A model generated the notes under the pieces. It was not told the DNA's origin and searched no databases. It was given only the letters and a program-made list of their open reading frames with translations. Below, one piece after another: positions 57,748 to 64,000 of a DNA stretch of 64,000 nt. The translations under genes were made by a program, and so were the position numbers. Source of the DNA: Ceratobasidium sp. AG-K (lineage: Eukaryota; Basidiomycota; Agaricomycetes; Cantharellales; Ceratobasidiaceae); the NCBI GenBank assembly GCA_037039685.1, contig JAWNGF010000001.1, positions 4,154,001 to 4,218,000 on the forward strand. The letters run 5' to 3'. Positions within the stretch are counted from its first letter, which is position 1, and each line of letters begins with the position of its first letter.

Positions 57748-58907
57748 GGTGAGTGGGTCAAAGAGACCAATGAGAAAGCCCCGCTTTTATATGTGGTCCG
57801 ACACGTCGCGGCGCGTCTGGATGCAAATTGTAAATTCAGGTTCCGTTGTCTCGCTGGACCCTCACGATCGGCTCAATCAACGACAGTATCGATGCTTGTC
57901 CATCTTGCGTGTGATGAACGCTCGTACAATAAAAGCTATCTGTTCATCGGTGCCTACGTATTCAGTATAAGTACGCCGCAGACGCCCATAGATGCAACCA
58001 AGACCGACCAGTATATACGCATAATTTCAATCCTTTACACACGTGTCCTGATATTTTCATGCCGATGTGCATCCACGGCACAGCTCGCATTGCAGGATTG
58101 CTTCAAGCTGTTGCCACGTCAGTTTAATATTTCGCTGCGCCGCAGTTATTTCCTTGTTTACAGCGGACTCTGCAAGCAACGGCGCATGAGAGCAAGCTTC
58201 GGTAGGTTCTTATCCAAATGGCTCTTATTCGGAGTGTCACCAGACCACAAGCCTAAACATCATCCGAGATTCGCTCTACGCGAGCGCAATGTATATATGC
58301 TTTCCTACTTGGCAGATTTACATTGAATGAGCAAAGCTCCGAATATTATGACGAGCTTTCGGAGCCGTGCACCGCGTTATGTCGGTCGCGAGTTATCGTG
58401 CGGAAGCATTGGCTGTTCCTGCTGCTTCTTTATCCGATCAACAGCTGCCTGCTCAGCTGGACTCAGCGTCCAAAATGCTGCCTTTTGTCTGTCGAGCCAT
58501 CGCCTCGCCTATCAAGCCGAATAACGCTCAGCCTACGTTTCAGCCATGTTCAAGGGTGAACCTACCGGAGAGAAGACATGTTCCTTGTTGCCATAATCAG
58601 CGAAGAATATGTTGTAAATTGATATAGCTATCGAAATTACTTTAGCCAGCGGATGCGAAAATGGTGATGAGACATACCCCCAACACAGGTGTAACTAACT
58701 ATCGCTACATAGCGGTGAAATTTAGGTTTGGTCAGCGGCGGCACCTGAGGACCAGGCGTAGGCCGCGGCAAAGGTGGTTCATAGTGAAACTCGGGCGGCC
58801 CCGGTCGTTGCGCCATCCAAGTGCAAAAGTGTCGATCAATTATCGGTGGCGGTGTCAGCGCCTAACTCGCACCGATAAACCTCATTTGACTGAACTTGAC
58901 CACCACG
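57748..58907. other. Divergent intergenic region, about 1.16 kb
   Basis: Separates the ManC-like gene from MON1, both starting here in opposite directions. A 288-codon plus-strand frame (57460-58326) crosses the ManC exons on the other strand and continues into this gap. Its composition changes along its length and no motif is visible, so I do not call it a gene. No RNA gene or repeat recognised. Confidence 0.5.
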
Positions 58908-61386
58908 ATGGAGTCGACCACACCCACACACTCCCTCTCCCGCGCACCTTCGCGTTCACGATCGAATACGCCAGCTTTATCACCCGCCGCTCAGCATGTT
59001 CCAGCGAAAACGAGTACGACGAACGAGCTTAACACGGACCCTACGATCGCGGGCGACCAGACTCCGCTTGAAGATGAACGCGTTGCGCCTGTTCAACTGA
59101 ACGAAGATGTGACGCTTGTATTGAGGACGCAACTAAGGAAGACGCTGGGTAGGATGGGTAGTGTGCCGCCTACTCCTGTTGGTGAGTTTACGTGTATCAA
59201 GCTGCGAGGTGGTTACTTAGACGAATTAGTCAACTAGGTGCGGGTGAGAATCCATTCAAGGACGCTCTTGTAATTTCCCCGGGTATGGGAGCCGGGGAAC
59301 TACCGCCGCTGAATGCAGCTGTGCAAACGCTCGAAGAGTTGAAGGTTCCACCGGCAGATATGTATCCACCAAGAGAATACTTTATCTTGACCCATGCTGG
59401 GAAACCCGTTTTCGCGAGGTACATATCTGCCCTCACTCTTCACACACAACTTATTTACATTATTTACAGCCGACTATCGGCGCCCTCGTCGCAGCCTAGA
59501 CCTAATCCACAGAACTCAACTTCCACCTCGGCATCCTCGACCACCCCAGCCAGCCGGTCGTCTGTCCAATCTGGAACTTCATCCACGTCTATGCCAACCG
59601 TCGCATCCCCGGCCACGCTTCCTCAACTTCCAGGCAGCGGCGATGCGACTCCTATCCCGGGACCGATATTTCTACCACCACCTGCAGTAGCTGTGTCTTC
59701 CCCACCTGCATCTGAGGTGCCACAGACAGTCCCCGCCCAACTCTCTGTATCAGAGTATCGGGAAGAAGATGTAAGCAGCGCAATGGGGCTGTTGCAAGCA
59801 CTCGTGAGCGTGTTTGCAGATGATGGGGATCGCATCCGGTCAGTCCCCGTTTGAGCCATCGTACGTACATGCAACTTACGTGATTTATACAGATGCATCA
59901 ATGCGGGCCGAACGCGTATTACTTTTGTCCTTCGTGCTCCACTGTACTATGCATGCGTGTCGAGCTGGGGCGAACCTGAGAGTGTAGTACGTACCTTTTC
60001 CTCTCGTATTGGGGTTGTTCTGATTTCGCTTGATAGACTCGTTTGCATCTAGATTACCTACATTTACAGATCTTGACAGTCTTGACTGGAACACAACTCC
60101 AGAGGATTTTCGAGCGCCGCGGGAATTTTGATTTGAGGAGGCTCTTGGATGGTGTGTTATCCTGCTTGTACTCGTTGTTTGTTCACTGATGGCTGAGAGA
60201 ATAGGGACTGACCCACTCATACATGCATTGACTACTCGTTTGGCAACTGATATGTCCATCACGCTTGCATCGTTGCATACGATGAGAATGGATCCCGTGT
60301 TGAGGTTGAGAGCTGCGGAGCTTGTTGTTCCGAGCAAGGATACCAAGGTAGGTTGGCAATACCTCATCGGGATGTCAGGGCTGATGGTCTGTTAGGATGT
60401 ATTGTATATAATACTATTTTCAGGTGATAGAGTCATCACGCTCGTTAGACCTCGGAAGCATTCAATTCATCCCTCTGGTTCGTCACGTTCTCTGCTTCCG
60501 TTCACTTCTTTCTAACATAATTGAACAGATCTCCATTTGCTTCTCAATACATTGGCCGCACCTGCGTTGCGGTCATCTGCTTCAGCAAGCTGGTTGCCTA
60601 TTTGCTTGCCCAAGTTCAATCCGCATGGTTTCTTGTACTGCTACGTCAGCTTTTTGGATCCCGCCGGACGGGAGGCACAGGATGCAGAGGGGAAAGAGCA
60701 AGGCAAGTCCGAGGACCCATCTGCGTCCGATGAGCCCATTGGGCTTGCCATCCTTACGCCGGACCGGGAGGGTTTTGAGAAGATCAGGGGTTTGGCAAAT
60801 ATAGCCGAAGCGGTTAGTCGACTCCACCCATCGATGAATTGATCTGAGTGCGTGCAGGCCTTGTTCAAAGAAGACGTTCCACGATTGCTGGCTCGGGCCG
60901 CTCTGACATCGCCATATCTCGTTTCTGAACTTGGAGTCAAAGGCTTACTGCATTTCATGTATAAAAGCCGGACGCTGGTTCAGGTTACGCATCCTGTGTG
61001 GAGTGAGAATACCAACCAACCAAGGTATACCTCTCAGATTCACTTGGCGACATTGGCTAATGGAATCGGACCAGGCTTATAACCTTGTACCAAATGATTC
61101 ACGATGCGTTGCATGCCAAATCGGGCCAAGCAGCTGGTCCAGCCAAACTACAACTTATTCGAACAGATGACGAGTGTGTGATGGGCTGGGTGAGTCTTCT
61201 CAACTTTTGGCTTCGGCATACGAACTAATTCGAATGATGGACCAGATCACTCAACCATTTGAGCTCTATTTAGCTGTTGAGCCTAATATGCCCAAGAACA
61301 CCATTGTTGGTACGGCCAATGCGATTGCCCGGTGGGTCAAGAAGGAGGAAGGGCGTTTGTTCTTGCGTGATGCGCCTGTGTTTTAA
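58908..61386 (+). CDS. MON1: Vacuolar fusion protein MON1
   Basis: Subunit of the Mon1-Ccz1 complex, the guanine-nucleotide exchange factor for Rab7/Ypt7 on late endosomes and vacuoles. ATG at 58908 gives MESTTPTHSLSRAPSRSRSN, a disordered N-terminus. Longin-like domain 1 starts at YPPREYFILTHAGKPVFAS and continues after a Ser/Pro-rich insertion with MGLLQALVSVFADDGDRIRC, RITFVLRAPLYYACVSSWGE, RSHLDYLHLQILTVLTGTQL and QRIFERRGNFDLRRLLDG. Later blocks are characteristic: LASLHTMRMDPVLRLRAAEL, ILFSGDRVITLVRPRKHSIH, LPKFNPHGFLYCYVSFL, GVKGLLHFMYKSRTLVQVT and FELYLAVEPNMPKNTIVG, ending LFLRDAPVF. About eleven short introns. The Ser/Thr-rich insertion in the first longin domain (about 59480-59700) is lineage-specific. 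Confidence 0.92.
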
Positions 61387-61456
61387 TAGAGAGTCCAGTT
61401 AACTCTGCATGCTCGAATGCTTTTGTGGAAATATAAATTCTTAAACGGGACAAACC

Positions 61457-64000
61457 ATGGCGCTTATTCCGGCAAACGACAGGCTCGATGAATCACATGT
61501 AATTGACTTCCTCGGGCCTGGCGTCCACCACATTTCAGCTCATGGCGGCACCGTTCCAGGCGCAAGCGTACAATACATTCCTCTCGGTTCTCGGGAAGGA
61601 TACAATACACAACCCATCCATATCCCGCGACCAACTCCTAGGTGGAATCGTATACTACTTGACCGCACTTCCTCATCCATACATCCGTTCCTTTGCGACT
61701 CTCACAATCGGTTCGCCGGTTCTATGGGGACCTAACCCGCGCTCATCTGCATTTGACAAGATACACTCTTCGGCATGGGGTGTCCGACAAGCCGTCCAGC
61801 AAGCTGTCCTAGCCAAATATACCGCACTCCAAGCCGACCCAGACAAGTCCTCTATCATTCCTCCATTAGCCCGCCAGCGGGTCCAGATGGCTTTTACCGA
61901 GTGGCTCGACCTTCTCGTTTCTGGGTCTTTGTCCAGAGACTTCTCGTTACCTCGGCTGGCGTTTCTGAGCGGACTTGTGCTTGGCCTGAAGGATGTCGAG
62001 AAACAGGACATTCAGGTCCCTCGGAAGAGTTTCGAGCGGTGTTGTGGAGAAGTAGTGGTTAGTGTGGCCGAATGCCTGGACCAATACGTGGTATCTGCGT
62101 CCAAGGAGCATCCCATGCCCGCGTGGGACGCCCGGCTTGCTCTGCAGTTCCGAGATGCCGAGCCGCATTTGGATGTCATAGTGGAGCTTTGTGCTGCTGC
62201 GTTACCCCTTGTGCCAAAGGAGCAGTTGGTTGCATTGGATTTGTCGGTGTGTTGTCTCAGTCTAGTGAAGTAGATTTGATTCTGACATTCCTTAAGAAAT
62301 TGACTTGCGTGTGTTTTGGTAGTGTTCTGCATATTTTTCAGAATGGCCATTGCTTTGACTTACTCAATTCTGAGCTGGTCAGAGGGGATTCGAGGCTGTT
62401 GAGGTTCAAGGCTAGTTTCTATTCCTTTCTTGCAAGTGTAACACACTCATATCCCTACTCACAGCCTGAGTCTAGGCTACCTCGTGAGGTGGAACTAGTG
62501 CATTCTTCCTCTATATACATGCGTCTAGGCTCCGTTTCCAAGATGATAGGACACCTCTTTGTGTGTATGGCACAATCCAAGTTCTGGCAACCTCGACTAT
62601 ACCCGATTTTGCTCAGTTTTGTCGACGGGTTCGGTGAAGCTAGTCTGACACTCGAAACGTCTTGGTCCCGGAGCTTACTTAGTCGAGTCAAGGAAGACAA
62701 AGAAATCGGTATGTAGCAATTAGGCAGTCTACACTATTCGTCGCTTACGGTTTTAGATGCGGAGGCGCGACCTACTACCACGAACGTCTGGCACATGCTC
62801 AAGAGCTTACTCTTTACCACCGTACTCGTTTTTCAATCCGTTATTGATGTTGGGGTCTACTATACAGCAATTCCGCTTCACGAGTCCAAAACACTTTCGA
62901 AAAACATCCTGATGGCGTTTTGCAGACTTTCGTTTGTCTCGACCAAATTTGGAGCGCTTACCGCCGAGGGGGGAGGCTTCTCGGAGATGAAGCGGGCGTT
63001 CTTTGGAGCCTTGGATGTGCTAGCATTCAACTATAACGACTATGATACCACCGGGGATCAATCATGTGTAAGACTAATAACTGACCTAGCGGAAGACTTG
63101 ACCGGTAAGCTGACAACTGCAAACTTGCGAACACACCACCGAGACTCAATTTCGCCGGTAGGGTTTGAACGATTACTGGGAACAAGCCATCCCATCTGGC
63201 GCGGCCGTGTCACGTATTTTTTAGTATGCGCAGAGCACGTTATGAAGCAATTACCTGAGGAAGTAATTATACAAACTATTCTACCTATTGTACAAAGGTG
63301 AGCTTTGATTCATGAGCGAACTATGCAAGGCTGAAAACATTAGACATCTATCCGACGCAGATAGCCGTGAGGTTTACGAAGCAGCACATTCTGTGATGTT
63401 AGCTATATTTGCTGCACACGAAGCCCAAGCTTCCCGAGCTGCAGAGAGCCCCAAACCCCAGCGAGTAAACCTCGTCCCGGCATATATTGACACACTCCTT
63501 CAGGTACGTCAAGGGCGCCATGATGAAACGACATAACACTAATACAACGAACTGGCAGAACTCCGCAGAGAACCGATTATCAACCGAACAACTGCGTTTG
63601 GCCTATCAAGCTCTGGTGCGTTACGCTGGTGACCAGGATGAGGCGCTTAGCTGGTTTTGCATCGAGCGGCTTGTTGGCGCCATCAAAGAGCTGTCAGATA
63701 CATATGGCCAAACTGGTCGGTACATTATTGCAACCGTACTCTCTCGCCGCTAACCACGAACGTAACGACCAGGTGCAAACGAGCAGGTCACACGCTTGCA
63801 GTTAGCCTTGATATCATCGATGTCTGCTGTACCAATATCAAAACTACCACTCACGCTACAAGCTGTACGCGACCAAATCCTTGATAGTCAGGGTGCTCGA
63901 GGTGAACTGGTAGAAGCTGCATATCATGAAATTGTCGAACGCTTAGGAGATAGAGAAAAGGATATTGCACTGAAGTGGTGGATGCGCGTCAAATCGACTT
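61457..64000 (+). CDS. Unrecognised large alpha-helical protein, 3' end outside window
   Basis: Start MALIPANDRLDESH at 61457, then an intron to LMAAPFQAQAYNTFLSVLGK. Exons continue in frame to the end of the window: QLLGGIVYYLTALPHPYIRS, RVQMAFTEWLDLLVSGSLSR, RPTTTNVWHMLKSLLFTTVL, MKRAFFGALDVLAFNYNDYD, YFLVCAEHVMKQLPEEVIIQ, LSDADSREVYEAAHSVMLAI, LSTEQLRLAYQALVRYAGDQ, REVVEAAYHEIV-type, ALKWWMRVKS. The protein is rich in amphipathic helices of 20-40 residues separated by Pro/Gly, as in ARM/HEAT solenoids, at least 700 residues so far. No signal peptide is seen. A peroxisomal Pex8-type protein is one possibility from size and helical pattern, but I have no diagnostic motif and do not assign it. 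Confidence 0.78.

Noticed and set aside
57460..58326. 288-codon plus-strand open frame
   Set aside because: Its first part is antisense to ManC-like exons; the rest lies in a divergent promoter gap, with no motif, no consistent codon bias and no exon partners.
1..64000. CRISPR arrays, tRNA or rRNA genes, transposon proteins
   Set aside because: I scanned for regular repeats, tRNA-like cloverleaf arms and transposase or reverse-transcriptase motifs by eye and found none I could support. A tRNAscan and repeat-library search would be the decisive tests.

Overview
This window is nuclear DNA of a filamentous basidiomycete. Genes are dense and on both strands. They are split by many short introns (about 45-70 nt) with GTRNGT-type donors. 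Protein families and gene structure fit Agaricomycetes. The expanded divergent G-alpha family and the overall gene set are what I would expect of a Rhizoctonia/Ceratobasidiaceae-type genome, but the species is an inference. There is no prokaryotic operon, CRISPR array or intact transposon.

Layout. 0-8 kb (minus strand): a GT15 alpha-mannosyltransferase cut by the window start, a BBE-type FAD-linked oxidoreductase, and a secreted GH92 alpha-mannosidase. 8.3-9.1 kb (plus): HIS3, sharing a short promoter with GH92. 9.4-19.6 kb (minus): a cytochrome P450, a single-pass membrane protein, the CCA-adding enzyme, and the mRNA 3'-end processing factor RNA14/CstF-77. 19.9-23.5 kb (plus): a GYF-domain protein. 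24-37 kb: four divergent G-alpha-like genes on the plus strand, with a GCNA/SprT-type metalloprotease gene on the minus strand between the third and fourth. 37.6-41.9 kb (minus): exportin-1/CRM1. 41.9-44.9 kb: the largest gene-poor stretch. 44.9-48.8 kb (plus): a kelch-BTB protein and a proline/serine-rich coiled-coil protein. 49-50.6 kb (minus): two decayed copies of an unknown small gene. 51.3-53.7 kb (minus): a RING E3 with a CHFR-like cysteine-rich tail, divergent from a type II NADH dehydrogenase (54.3-56.0 kb, plus). 56.1-57.7 kb (minus): a bacterial-type mannose-1-phosphate guanylyltransferase with a fungal coiled-coil extension. 58.9-61.4 kb (plus): MON1. 61.5 kb to the end (plus): an unrecognised helical protein cut by the window end.

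The most notable content is the G-alpha-like array. All four members lack the catalytic switch II glutamine (Ala, Thr, Ala, Ala) and have no N-terminal Met-Gly lipidation site. One has also lost the switch I arginine. A second highlight is the ManC-type enzyme, which resembles actinobacterial proteins rather than the usual eukaryotic GDP-mannose pyrophosphorylase and is a candidate ancient transfer. Three mannose-related genes (GT15, GH92, ManC) lie in the window but are not adjacent.

Several genes show a local reading-frame or splice-site break (GH92 start, HIS3 intron 2 donor, GYF protein, RING E3 tail). The pattern suggests scattered one- or two-base sequence errors, though real mutations cannot be excluded. 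Exon joins were inferred by eye from splice consensus and protein-family continuity.
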